Origin: Paenibacillus plantarum
GTDB taxonomy: Bacteria > Bacillota > Bacilli > Paenibacillales > NBRC-103111
Reading direction: 5' to 3'
NCBI RefSeq assembly: GCF_013141695.1
Contig: NZ_WHNY01000004.1
Span: 62,001-126,000 of the forward strand
DNA: 64,000 nt
Shown here piece after piece: positions 8,842 through 17,861 of the stretch. Position 1 is the stretch's first letter; each line of letters starts with the position of its first letter. A model generated the notes under the pieces. The model was not told where the DNA came from, did not search any database, and saw nothing but the letters and a program-made list of their open reading frames with translations. The position numbers and the translations under genes are program-made.

Positions 8842-9642
8842 CTATTCGCTCCATAGAGACTTCGCATAAGCAAGGTCTTCGGCAATGTAACGATCCTTGT
8901 TTCCCAGATCCGTATATTCTGCCGTTAAGCATACAACCCCCTTATAGCTTAGGTCTCTCAAAGAGCGGACAATTCGGGGCCAATGCGCCATTCCGTGCCG
9001 GGCTGTCGTATAGTGGCATCTCCATTCCGCCGTTTCTGCTTCGGGACCGTTATTGCGGATGAAAAAACCATTCTTCAAATTCACCATCGCGAGATGAGTC
9101 TTGACGATCTCAAGTCCATATTCCGGCTGCTGCCCGGCAAGGGCATCGTGCGCGGCATCCCAGACGACGCCGACGTACTCGCAGCTGATATTCTCCATTA
9201 AACGCATAATTCCGTTGGAATCGTTGATATACTTGCCATTATGCTGCTGGACACCGATTTTTACACCATACTGTTCACAAAGTGGAGCGAGCTTTTCCAG
9301 CTTTCGCTTCATCCTCTCCTCCGTCGCTTTATAGCCATCCGGATCGATATCAACCATGATTCGGATGAGGGAAACTCCAGCTTCTTGACATGCGGCGAAT
9401 ATCGATTCATCGGCTGGAGCCGCAACACTGAAAATGCGGACGTCCTGCTCGGCGAGTTGTGCCGCTAAGGCTGGGAGCGTTTGGAGTGCGGTAGCTGGTT
9501 CGACATGAAAGCCGGCGCGAATCGGAAGTTCAATGCCATCGAAGCCGACACGCTTTACAAATCCCCCCAGTTCCGACACCGAAAGGTCCTTCCAATGCTT
9601 AACGAATAATGAGAATGAAATGGGGTTATCCGCATGTATCAT
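8842..9642 (-). CDS. Sugar phosphate isomerase/epimerase-like TIM barrel (degenerate metal site)
   Basis: This 266-residue protein has the xylose-isomerase-like/AP-endonuclease-2 barrel fold (GFDGIELPIRAG near residue 34). The fold usually binds a divalent metal through Glu/Asp/His/Glu. Here the first ligand position reads VQQHNG (131-136), with Gln instead of Glu, and the usual HxKD reads NLKN (188-191). Only WDAAH (D162) and the late AEY look normal. It may therefore be an accessory subunit or a metal-independent variant. ATG 9642 is chosen for AAGGAG about 11 bases upstream. Starts further upstream overlap the previous gene. It works beside a barrel with an intact site (9671). Confidence 0.78.
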   Translation of the reverse strand: MIHADNPISFSLFVKHWKDLSVSELGGFVKRVGFDGIELPIRAGFHVEPATALQTLPALAAQLAEQDVRIFSVAAPADESIFAACQEAGVSLIRIMVDIDPDGYKATEERMKRKLEKLAPLCEQYGVKIGVQQHNGKYINDSNGIMRLMENISCEYVGVVWDAAHDALAGQQPEYGLEIVKTHLAMVNLKNGFFIRNNGPEAETAEWRCHYTTARHGMAHWPRIVRSLRDLSYKGVVCLTAEYTDLGNKDRYIAEDLAYAKSLWSE

Positions 9643-9670
9643 TTCACTGTAATCTCCTTTAGCATTTGCT

Positions 9671-10609
9671 TTATACATTGACATTTACTTTCAAGGATTG
9701 AAGCAAACCTTGCAAATCCGTGTAGCATTGCCCGGCAAGGGATGTATGAACAGGCAGATCCGAACCCGGCTTACTGACGCTTTCAATAGTGAGATAACCA
9801 CTGTATTCGATCTGTTCCAAACCTCTAAACACCTCGTACCAGTCAATTCCCCCCTGGTTGATCAGACGATGGCAATAATAGCGCTCTTCCTCCATACTCG
9901 TCTTGGGAACTACCCGATGATACTTGCCAATATGCGGTACATAATCGTTGTAACCGAATGCCCATGGATATTGCTTGCCTTTCAGTTGAATAATATCTTT
10001 AATATGGATATTGAACAGATAAGGCTTCAAACGTTCTATCGTTGAAATACCGTATTCGGTCGGTACTTGATATAAGTTGACAGGATCGAGAATAAGCCCG
10101 ACATTGCTGCGCTCTACGCTTTCAATGAACGCAATCGATGCATCTGCCGTATCGCAAAGTGTGCCGTGGTGCATCTCGATGACAGTACGAATATTGCGTT
10201 CGCTTGCCATATCGGCGCACCGCTGGAACATGCGAACTGCTTTGGCATAGTCGTCTGCAGACACTTCCTCCGAATGAATAAATCCTGGGTTCAGCCTCAT
10301 CATGCCGCAGCCAATCGTAGAGGCAAAGTCTAGATAGCGTGCCCACTTTAAAACCTCTTCTTCATTCTCATCGTCAGAGTTACATGCAAATCCGCCTGCA
10401 AATAAAGAAAGATTTGTTGGAACGAGCTTGTAGCTCTCCAGCATCGCCTTAATTTGCTGCGCCCTTTCTTCTGGGATATGACCATCCTTCAGTTCTCCAA
10501 CCCCACGGATTTCGACTCCCTGATAACCAATAGCAGCAGCATCCTTCAAGAAGTGCTCGATGGTGGAATCATCGTACATATTCCCACCAAGTACAATCGT
10601 TGCTTTCAT
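9671..10609 (-). CDS. Sugar phosphate isomerase/epimerase (TIM barrel)
   Basis: This 312-residue protein is an xylose-isomerase-like barrel. Its candidate metal ligands are all present: E145 (VIEMHHG), D175 (LILDPVN), H202 (NIHIKD) and E276 (LTIES). It is the first gene of the nine-gene operon, with GGAGGCGACGTT before ATG 10609 and a consensus promoter upstream. In this family such proteins isomerise or epimerise sugars, and some eliminate or cleave 3-keto-glycosides after a Gfo/Idh oxidation. Two Gfo/Idh proteins are in the same operon, which fits the latter role, but that is an inference. Confidence 0.85.
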   Translation of the reverse strand: MKATIVLGGNMYDDSTIEHFLKDAAAIGYQGVEIRGVGELKDGHIPEERAQQIKAMLESYKLVPTNLSLFAGGFACNSDDENEEEVLKWARYLDFASTIGCGMMRLNPGFIHSEEVSADDYAKAVRMFQRCADMASERNIRTVIEMHHGTLCDTADASIAFIESVERSNVGLILDPVNLYQVPTEYGISTIERLKPYLFNIHIKDIIQLKGKQYPWAFGYNDYVPHIGKYHRVVPKTSMEEERYYCHRLINQGGIDWYEVFRGLEQIEYSGYLTIESVSKPGSDLPVHTSLAGQCYTDLQGLLQSLKVNVNV

Positions 10610-10622
10610 AACGTCGCCTCCA

Positions 10623-10636
10623 TAATAACGCTTTCA
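10623..10636 (-). promoter_or_regulatory. Near-consensus CcpA cre site
   Basis: On the minus strand TGAAAGCGTTATTA matches the Bacillus cre consensus TGNAANCGNWWNCA at every fixed position but one (T for C at position 13). It lies between the promoter and the first gene of the 10609-864 operon, a usual position for catabolite repression by roadblock. Confidence 0.55.
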
Positions 10637-10648
10637 TTTCACAGGGCA

Positions 10649-10678
10649 ATCATAATAGAATTCCAATACTTTTGTCAA
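10649..10678 (-). promoter_or_regulatory. Sigma-A promoter of the nine-gene operon
   Basis: On the minus strand TTGACA (10673-10678) and TATGAT (10649-10654) are separated by 18 bases, about 40 bases upstream of ATG 10609. The flanking region toward the divergent ROK gene (10679-10800) is very AT-rich and probably holds the repressor operator. I could not define that site. Confidence 0.75.
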
Positions 10679-10838
10679 GATTTAAATTAAGTTTTGAATA
10701 TTATCTAAATATAACTTCTAAAAATAGGAATAATTCTAATATTCACTTGAACTTTGTTCGATTTTCAACTAAATTAAGAGTATATATTTGTTGCATATCC
10801 AATAGGTGGTACAAAATGAGACAGTGATGGTGAAGCTT

Positions 10839-12044
10839 ATGATAATTACAAATAAAAGCGATCAAAAAGGCAGTAAAACGAGCATTATCCAAGCACTGCG
10901 CAAGCACGGTTCCATGCCTCGTATTGAATTGACTAAGATTACCGAATTAAGCCGCGCGACAATTTCATCTACAATCTCAGAACTGATTGAATGCAACCTT
11001 GTCAAGGAAACAGAGAAAGCACCGTCAACAGGCGGCCGTCCCGCGATTGCTTTGGAGCTCGTACCTGGATCACACGCGATTATAGGCGCCGACCTGGATA
11101 ATCAGATTTGGACCCTCTGCGAGTTTGACTTACTAGGGAATGTCTTGCATATGACTAAAATTCCAGTAAGCTCACCTCGTCCCGAATCCGCAATTCAAGC
11201 GTTGATAGAGCATATCTCCGACACTGCCAAAGGAGCAGAAAAAGAGCTTATTCAAATGATCGGCTTAAGTGTGCCTGGTTTGGTGGACACAAGGAAAGGT
11301 ACGATCAAAAGCGCAGCCGATTTGGGCTGGGCGAATGTGGATATAGAGGATATGGTAAAAACAGCATTTGGCTGGCCTGTGGTAGCCATGAACCGTCACC
11401 GCGCAAGAGGACTCGCAGAGTGCAGGTTTGGCTCTGGCAGAGACTATGAGCATATGATTTACGTCGGTGTCGGCTCTGGCATTGCGGCTGGGATCTTCAA
11501 CGATCGCCAGCTCGTCTCCGGCTCATTCGGAGGGGCTGGCGAGCTGGGGCATATTACGATGGAGCCGGATGGCCCTGTTTGTCCATGCGGTAATAACGGC
11601 TGCCTTCATCTGTATGCTACAGCTCCTGCCATCGAGCAGGAAGCACGTCGTTTGCTCAGGTCAGGAATGGCAAGTAGCTTGTTAAATCAGAAATTTCCTG
11701 GCAATGATCTCCAGCTACTTCAAGCCCATGATGTTTGTAAAGCGGCAGATGAAGGGGACGAATTAGCCGTGCAAGTCATCAACCAGGCCGCCACATACCT
11801 CGGCATCGCTCTGGCTAATCTCGTCAATTTACTGAATCCGGAAGCCATTATCCTCGGCGGTTTCATTCCAGGCATGTGCAGCACTTATGTAAAAACAGCT
11901 ACAAAAGTAATGAACCAACGCTCCATGCCCGCCCTTTCCTCCGGAATATCCGTGCATACGGCGGTACTGGGTGAAATCGGAGGCGCTCTGGGAGCGATCA
12001 ACTTTGCGTTAGACAAACATTTTTCTTACACCATGATTCAATAA
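10839..12044 (+). CDS. ROK family transcriptional repressor (XylR/NagC type)
   Basis: This is a 401-residue regulator with an N-terminal winged helix (SIIQALRKHG...ELSRATISSTISEL, about 15-55) and a C-terminal sugar-kinase-like ROK domain. The ROK zinc motif is CPCGNNGCLH. The kinase Asp motif, normally NDxN, reads MNRHRARG, so phosphotransfer is unlikely and the domain should act only as a sugar sensor. ATG 10839 is preferred because GGTGA lies 5 bases upstream; ATG 10827 and GTG 10806 are alternatives with poorer sites. It is divergent from the 10609-864 operon and is its likely local repressor, released by a sugar or a pathway intermediate. Confidence 0.88.
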   Translation: MIITNKSDQKGSKTSIIQALRKHGSMPRIELTKITELSRATISSTISELIECNLVKETEKAPSTGGRPAIALELVPGSHAIIGADLDNQIWTLCEFDLLGNVLHMTKIPVSSPRPESAIQALIEHISDTAKGAEKELIQMIGLSVPGLVDTRKGTIKSAADLGWANVDIEDMVKTAFGWPVVAMNRHRARGLAECRFGSGRDYEHMIYVGVGSGIAAGIFNDRQLVSGSFGGAGELGHITMEPDGPVCPCGNNGCLHLYATAPAIEQEARRLLRSGMASSLLNQKFPGNDLQLLQAHDVCKAADEGDELAVQVINQAATYLGIALANLVNLLNPEAIILGGFIPGMCSTYVKTATKVMNQRSMPALSSGISVHTAVLGEIGGALGAINFALDKHFSYTMIQ

Positions 12045-12080
12045 AGTTCCTTTACAATTCTAAGAGGTAAAATTACGACA

Positions 12081-12123
12081 ATGACCCTTCCGCCCCCAAT
12101 AGCTTGGGCTGAAGGGTCTTCAT
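12081..12123 (+). terminator. Hairpin between convergent genes
   Basis: GACCCTTC (12083-12090) pairs with GAAGGGTC (12111-12118), extended after one mismatch by GCCC/GGGC. It lies between the ROK gene (+) and the acetyltransferase gene (-), with only a modest T-rich tail. It could serve both transcripts. Confidence 0.55.
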
Positions 12124-12152
12124 TATGATGTCGCCACCTCGGTTATTAGCAA

Positions 12153-13349
12153 TCAGAAATTGTCCGCGTTCCAAAATACCGAAGAAATCTCCGGGAAAAG
12201 TACTCTTAAATAGGGTATGCCCTCTGCTGACTGGTCTTCTAATGTGCGGTAGCCGTTCAATAGCAGCATGATCCATTGAGCCTCATTGAGCTGCAACGAA
12301 ATATTATAAACGGTAGATGCCGAACCTCTTACGACTTCCACCTCTTCCTTCCGAATGCGGATAACCATTTCCTGATCACCAAGTCCAACCAGAAGAGTTG
12401 CAGGAAAAACCAAGTTATCTGTTGTCTGGCATTGAAGCATTCGTCGTGAGAACTCAGGAGCGAGTTTGCTAAGTAAACGGCCAAAGTCAACAATTTTCCA
12501 CATGCCATTTGTTTCTATATGGAGGTTGCCGTGTTGGTGGAAACACGCCTCAAGAGCGTGACGATCAGGCAAATAGGCTTTTATGCTCGAATCTTTCGGT
12601 TGGTCTGACACAGCTCTAAATAGCAAAGAACGCGCCGCCTCTTCATGTCCGGGCAAGCAGCAGCAATCAGCTAACTGCATCTGATTTCCATTGCTCTTAT
12701 ATCGCAAATAGGCCACAATAGTTCCCGCGCTTTCAGCCACTAGAAACTGATGTGGCAGAACTGTTTTCCATTGTTGCTGCCCCAGCCAATACGATTGTGA
12801 GCGGATAACACTTCCGTACAAATCCCTGTTCGTCTCTTCATACAACGCCATGATCGTTTCTAGATCGGTATCCTCATACCTTCTTATAGCGTATAACGTC
12901 GAATTATCAAGCTGCATCATGTTTTCAGCATCGGCGCTCCATACTTTTTTGGGATAAGAAAACCACCCCACCTGCTCGTAAAATGATTGAATATTTGTAT
13001 TCAGAAGTGATAAATCGTAGCCATTTTGTTTCATGAACTCAGATTGCCTGCGTAAAATGCGCTGTGCCAGACCTCGTTTTCTGTAGTCAGGCAATGTAGC
13101 CACGCTGCCTATACCGCCAAGCTTTAATTCCAATGATCCGAATCTTATGCGAAATGTGAACAACTGGATTGCCGCAGCTATTACGCCATCTACAACCGCA
13201 ATCCACGTTGTATCCGTGGAATAGGCGTTATCATAATCCAATCGTTCTTGAAAGAAGCTTCTTCCTCGTGGAAAGACAGTATCCCATATTTCGTAGATTT
13301 GTTCCAATTCCTTTCGTGAATTGACAGGTCGAATTTGGATCGTTTCCAT
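12153..13349 (-). CDS. GNAT N-acetyltransferase, Eis-like
   Basis: This 398-residue protein has an N-terminal GNAT domain. Its acetyl-CoA loop region reads VATLPDYRKRGLAQRIL (about 103-119). The second GNAT-like region and a C-terminal sterol-carrier-like domain give the length typical of Eis enzymes. The family acetylates amines on varied acceptors in the cytoplasm. The gene lies last in the sulfatase operon, about 50 bases after the sulfatase at 13402. A role on amino sugars would fit the neighbours but is not shown. An alternative is a general or antibiotic-modifying acetyltransferase unrelated to the operon. Confidence 0.85.
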   Translation of the reverse strand: METIQIRPVNSRKELEQIYEIWDTVFPRGRSFFQERLDYDNAYSTDTTWIAVVDGVIAAAIQLFTFRIRFGSLELKLGGIGSVATLPDYRKRGLAQRILRRQSEFMKQNGYDLSLLNTNIQSFYEQVGWFSYPKKVWSADAENMMQLDNSTLYAIRRYEDTDLETIMALYEETNRDLYGSVIRSQSYWLGQQQWKTVLPHQFLVAESAGTIVAYLRYKSNGNQMQLADCCCLPGHEEAARSLLFRAVSDQPKDSSIKAYLPDRHALEACFHQHGNLHIETNGMWKIVDFGRLLSKLAPEFSRRMLQCQTTDNLVFPATLLVGLGDQEMVIRIRKEEVEVVRGSASTVYNISLQLNEAQWIMLLLNGYRTLEDQSAEGIPYLRVLFPEISSVFWNADNF

Positions 13350-13401
13350 CTTCCAGTACCTCCTAAGGCTTCGATTAGCTGATTACACAGATTTAACTCG
13401 T

Positions 13402-14847
13402 TTAAGACATAAACTCCGTGTAATCCTGTAGAAACCGGTCGTAGATTTGATCTGGTAACTCCAGCAGATCTTTCGTAGCTTGCATATGCTCACGCAAATG
13501 CTGCAGCATCTGTTCAATTCGCGCGCGATAAATCAACTGTTGAAAGGCAAGATTCTCTCTCTCCTGAGGGTCTTCGGTGACGTTGTACAGCTCTATATAC
13601 GTCTCATCCTTAAAAATATCGACGATCAGCTTGTAATCGCCCTCGACGATACAACGCCCAAAGTTGCCTCTTCCTCCATTGCCATCGTATTGAATAAAGA
13701 TTCTCTCGCGTCCACTTGCACTATCAGTAATTAATGGCATAAGTGACCGGCCGGACATAGGAGACCTCGTCTGGATCTGTGTAAAATCGCATATCGTCGG
13801 CAGCACATCGATACTGCTGACTAACGAGCAGCAAGAAGTTACAGCCGGTTTGAAATTAGCTGGAAATTTCATAAATAACGGTGTATGAACGGATTCTTCA
13901 TACATACACATTTTTTGCCATAATCCGTGAGAACCGAGCATTTCACCGTGATCACTCGTAAATATAATCAGACTATTATCGTACAGATCTTCTCTCTTTA
14001 ATTCTTCGATAATACGGCCGACGCATTGATCAAGTAACGAGACCAGTCCCAGATAGACCTTCCATATATGTCTCCAATCTTCCCTCTTGTACCTTGTTCC
14101 TATGGCTCCTGTCAAATTATATAACTGAAGCGGCGACTGCCCCCGGCACCACTCCCCGACATTCACAGGTAAATCAACCGCCTCGACAAAATCAAACCAA
14201 GGGGCGGGAATTTCAAGGGGCGGGTGGGGAGCGTGGAACATCGCATTGAGCAGAAATGGTTTGCTGCGATCTCGCTCCCGAATCGCTTGCACAGAATCTC
14301 TGGTTATAAACTCGTCAATGAAGAACTCTTGACCTTCTTCGTAAAGGCCAACAGCAGGTATTGAATACGATTTTGGACGCGTTATCTTGCCATGAGACAT
14401 TTCCGGCACAATCCCCCGATAATTCGGTCCACCCGGCACGCGTTTATGATTCTCCTTCAAAAAGGCTTCATAACGGCCCTCGAGTTTTCTCCAGTTCGTT
14501 CGGCTGCCAGGGGATTCATCCACACTAGGATTCATCCGAAGATGTTGTTTCCCTGTATGCCAGCTGTCCCACGTTTGATCCATAAGCCCGTATAGATGGT
14601 CGATGTCCGGCCTTACGAGGGCATGCATGTCCTCACCGCGATTAATTAAACAACCTGTTTCGTTAGGGTACATGCCGGTAAAGAACGCTCCGCGGGCAGG
14701 GACACAAATGGGAGAAGCGCAATACGCTCTTTCGAATACGACGCTGTTCTCCTTTAACCGATTGATGTTTGGAGTATGGGCGCCGATGGCGTCCAGCCGC
14801 AACTGATCCGCCATAATAAGGATGACATTCGGTTTCTTATTTCTCAT
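13402..14847 (-). CDS. Sulfatase (type I, formylglycine), tandem copy 2
   Basis: This 481-residue alkaline-phosphatase-superfamily sulfatase has the formylglycine signature CVPAR (Cys 48), the first metal motif (LIMADQLRLDAIG) and a second metal site in FTSDHGEMLGSHG. It has no signal peptide: the chain starts directly at the first core strand, so it should act in the cytoplasm on imported sulfated sugars. The Cys must be oxidised by a maturase (FGE or anSME), and none is encoded in the window. The ATG overlaps the stop of the upstream sulfatase (ATGA), indicating translational coupling. The two proteins share long identical stretches, so this is a tandem duplication. Confidence 0.93.
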   Translation of the reverse strand: MRNKKPNVILIMADQLRLDAIGAHTPNINRLKENSVVFERAYCASPICVPARGAFFTGMYPNETGCLINRGEDMHALVRPDIDHLYGLMDQTWDSWHTGKQHLRMNPSVDESPGSRTNWRKLEGRYEAFLKENHKRVPGGPNYRGIVPEMSHGKITRPKSYSIPAVGLYEEGQEFFIDEFITRDSVQAIRERDRSKPFLLNAMFHAPHPPLEIPAPWFDFVEAVDLPVNVGEWCRGQSPLQLYNLTGAIGTRYKREDWRHIWKVYLGLVSLLDQCVGRIIEELKREDLYDNSLIIFTSDHGEMLGSHGLWQKMCMYEESVHTPLFMKFPANFKPAVTSCCSLVSSIDVLPTICDFTQIQTRSPMSGRSLMPLITDSASGRERIFIQYDGNGGRGNFGRCIVEGDYKLIVDIFKDETYIELYNVTEDPQERENLAFQQLIYRARIEQMLQHLREHMQATKDLLELPDQIYDRFLQDYTEFMS

Positions 14848-16292
14848 CTCCGTAACCTCCGTCGAAGCAGTTCTTCATTCATTTCAATATGATCACCTGT
14901 CAGTTCCATATGCTTCTTCAGCAAAGCCATAAGCTGGTTCAATTCATCATCATGAGAGCCCAAAACTGCCAAATTTATCGTTTCCTGCGGATCGGCTACT
15001 ACATCGTACAACTCCAAATAGGTCTCGTCCTTGAACAGGTCCACGATAAGTTTGTATCTACCTTTGACGATACACCTCTGGAAATTTCCCAAAGAGCCGT
15101 TTCCGTCATATTGAATATAGATAGCTTCCTTGTCTTGCTTCACTCCACGAATCAACGGCATTAAAGACTTGCCCGACAAAGACTCAGGCTTATCCAATCC
15201 GAGGAATTCACATAATGTCGGTAAAACATCCAATGAGCTTACCGTCTCGTTGACTTCATTAACCGAAGGAACGAATCCATCTGGAAATTTAATCCACAAC
15301 GGTGTTCGTACCGATTCCTCATACATACAAAATTTTTGCCACAAACGATGCGATCCCAACATTTCCCCATGATCGCTGGTGAAGATGATGAGGGAATTAT
15401 CGTAGAGGTTCCTCTTTTTCAACTCTTCGATGATGCGGCCGACGCCATCATCCAGCAAGTTGACCAAACCAAGATATTTGGCCCAAATGGACCGCCATTC
15501 TTCACGGGAATAACGGGTCCCTAACACGCCTGTCAAATTATACATTTGCAAAGGCGATTGATCTGGATACCAGACACCGACATTGTCGGGCAGCTCGAAT
15601 TCTTCTTCCCCGATCATGGAATACCAAGGCTCTGGAAGGTGATATGGCGGGTGAGGAGCCAGAAACATCGTGCTTAGAAACAAAGGCTTCTCCTTGTTTC
15701 TAGAAGCTAAAGCGTCTAGTGAACGATTTGTAATATATCCGTCAAAAAAATAGTCCAAACCTTCTGTATAGCGGTCCATGAAAGGAATGGAGTAACTTTT
15801 GACCGTGGTATGCCGACCCGTTACCATTTCAGGGACGAGCCCCGTGAACCTCGGACCTCCTGGAGCTTGTTTTCCGTGTTCCTTCAGGTAGTCCATATAG
15901 TCGGCTTCGGTATTCCAATGGGTTTGCGATTCCGATTGCTGCTCGGGCTTGAAGTTATAAAATAAATGCTGTTTCCCCGTATGCCAGCTGTCCCACTGCT
16001 GTTCCATCAGCTGATACAAATGAGGAATCCCTTCCTTAACCATGCCATTCATCCGATCCTGCTCCGCCCAAGGATTGATCAAGCACCCGGTTTCATTGGG
16101 GTATCTCCCCGTGAAGAAAGCCCCTCGAGCGGGGACACATATCGGTGAAGCGCAATAGGCTCTGTTGAAAACAACGGATTCCTTCTTTAATTCATTTAAA
16201 TGAGGAGTAAATTGTCCTATCGCATCATATCTCAACTGATCAGCCATAATGATAATCACGTTAGGCTTTTGATTTTGATTTTGATTCGTCAT
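14844..16292 (-). CDS. Sulfatase (type I, formylglycine), tandem copy 1
   Basis: This sulfatase of about 482 residues has CVPAR (Cys 52 from this start) within a 12-residue stretch identical to the neighbour (AYCASPICVPAR). The C-terminal metal motif is FTSDHGEMLGSH. It lacks a signal peptide. The start is uncertain: ATG 16292 gives a length matching the paralogue but has a weak ribosome site, while ATG 16310 overlaps the end of the binding-protein gene. It lies directly after the ABC receptor gene, linking desulfation to import. The exact sulfated sugar is unknown. Confidence 0.92.
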   Translation of the reverse strand: MTNQNQNQKPNVIIIMADQLRYDAIGQFTPHLNELKKESVVFNRAYCASPICVPARGAFFTGRYPNETGCLINPWAEQDRMNGMVKEGIPHLYQLMEQQWDSWHTGKQHLFYNFKPEQQSESQTHWNTEADYMDYLKEHGKQAPGGPRFTGLVPEMVTGRHTTVKSYSIPFMDRYTEGLDYFFDGYITNRSLDALASRNKEKPLFLSTMFLAPHPPYHLPEPWYSMIGEEEFELPDNVGVWYPDQSPLQMYNLTGVLGTRYSREEWRSIWAKYLGLVNLLDDGVGRIIEELKKRNLYDNSLIIFTSDHGEMLGSHRLWQKFCMYEESVRTPLWIKFPDGFVPSVNEVNETVSSLDVLPTLCEFLGLDKPESLSGKSLMPLIRGVKQDKEAIYIQYDGNGSLGNFQRCIVKGRYKLIVDLFKDETYLELYDVVADPQETINLAVLGSHDDELNQLMALLKKHMELTGDHIEMNEELLRRRLRR

Positions 16293-16297
16293 AGGAT

Positions 16298-17824
16298 CTA
16301 CTTGCCCCATTTCTTCGTATTTTGTTCGACTGCTGCAGTAAGTTTGCTTAACCCAACATCGTTCATCTCTTTCACATATTGATTCCAGTTTGCGTTAATA
16401 TCCTTGGCACCGGTCACAAAATTGATCATCCATTCCGTGTATTTTTTATCAATAGACGGTATCACATCTTTCGTGGATCCGTAAGTCAATGCTGTAAACG
16501 GCGGTGCAATACCGGATTTCAAGGAGTATTCAACGTTATCCTTCAATGCGCCTTCTACGTCCTGTGCTGCTAATGAATAATCTGTCGTCATGGCGGTTAA
16601 GTGTCCTAATGACGGAATGATGTCCCGTTCGTAGAGAGCTGTTTTAACCATCTTGCCGTTTTCCATTTTATAATGGACCCCTTCTATGCCGTAGTTGAGC
16701 ATCTTGATCCCTTCTTCAGTATGCGTATAGTCAATGATAGCAGCAACTCTTGCTAGAAAATCTTCATCCCTGTCTTTCTTAACCACAACAACAGGCTCCG
16801 TATTACTCGAATCTACTCTACCCGTATCTCCTGCTGGCCCTTTAGGCATCGGAATGATCAGCGACAGTTTGGCATTTTTGTTAGTTTCAGCTAAATCCTT
16901 TTCGATTGCCACATATCTTTCCGTAGGAGCCACGATTACCCCGGAATTTCCGCTGATAAACTTGGATTTAGCTTGAGCCTCATTCGATGTAAACACTTCC
17001 CGATCAATTAAACCTTCCCCATATAATTCACGGGCAAATTGCAGGAACGATTTATATTGCGGCATCGTTGATTCATAGTTCCATTTGCCATCTACTTTCC
17101 CCCAGATGTTGGCTCCGGTAAAGCCCGTAGATAAACCCAGGAATGCTCCCGACCCGAGTGCAAATGTAACAGGCACTGTATTGGCACCGCCCATTTTATT
17201 GTCTTTGAAAGCTTTTAGCATGGATTTGAATTCATCCATAGTCGTCGGTTTCTTCAATCCGAGTTGATCTAACCAATCTTGACGAACAACCATTACATTA
17301 GGAACTACAACCGCTTTGCGAGACGGTAGCTGAAACACCCCATTCTCCTCACGGAACTCCTCGGTCCCTGGTCGGTTTATATAGGTTTGTAAACCTTTTA
17401 AATCATACTTCTCGGCATACTCGGCGAAATTCATTAAGAAACCGTCTTCCTTCAGCTGGTTGTAAATATGCGCTCCAGAACCAAGCGAATAACGGAACAC
17501 ATCCGGCATATCACCTGCCGCAATCTTTAACTCCAGGTTTTTTTGATACTCTTTGGCTAAGATCCGTTCCACTTTAATATTTACATTAAATTTTTCGTTC
17601 AAATATTTGATAATAGCGTCATCGGGATGAATATCGCGGGGCCCCCATTGAAACCACTTAATGTCATACTTCTTAGCCAAACTTATTTTACCGGGTCCTG
17701 CAGCGGAATCTTGACTCTTGGTACTGATTGGTTCCGAACTGTTTCCGGAATTATTCGAGCATCCGAAAATGGAAATAGCTAGTACGGGGATTAGGGTTAA
17801 AGCAGTCATTTTTCTAAACATCAT
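16298..17824 (-). CDS. Extracellular solute-binding lipoprotein of an ABC importer
   Basis: This 508-residue receptor has lipobox IFGC (Cys 22) followed by a Ser/Asn-rich linker and an LplA/YtcQ-type binding fold. AGAGAGGG lies 9 bases before ATG 17824. It follows the YtcP permease gene by 37 bases, and the two sulfatase genes follow in turn. It should deliver an oligosaccharide, probably sulfated given those genes, to the permeases at 17862-19657. Ligand prediction rests only on gene context. Confidence 0.9.
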   Translation of the reverse strand: MMFRKMTALTLIPVLAISIFGCSNNSGNSSEPISTKSQDSAAGPGKISLAKKYDIKWFQWGPRDIHPDDAIIKYLNEKFNVNIKVERILAKEYQKNLELKIAAGDMPDVFRYSLGSGAHIYNQLKEDGFLMNFAEYAEKYDLKGLQTYINRPGTEEFREENGVFQLPSRKAVVVPNVMVVRQDWLDQLGLKKPTTMDEFKSMLKAFKDNKMGGANTVPVTFALGSGAFLGLSTGFTGANIWGKVDGKWNYESTMPQYKSFLQFARELYGEGLIDREVFTSNEAQAKSKFISGNSGVIVAPTERYVAIEKDLAETNKNAKLSLIIPMPKGPAGDTGRVDSSNTEPVVVVKKDRDEDFLARVAAIIDYTHTEEGIKMLNYGIEGVHYKMENGKMVKTALYERDIIPSLGHLTAMTTDYSLAAQDVEGALKDNVEYSLKSGIAPPFTALTYGSTKDVIPSIDKKYTEWMINFVTGAKDINANWNQYVKEMNDVGLSKLTAAVEQNTKKWGK

Positions 17825-17861
17825 ACATGAACACCCTCTCTTGACTCTAAGTTTTGGAGAA

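Noticed and set aside
12073..12276. Short minus-strand frame overlapping the acetyltransferase end
   Set aside because: It is a shifted frame of the acetyltransferase and the downstream hairpin, with no start signal.
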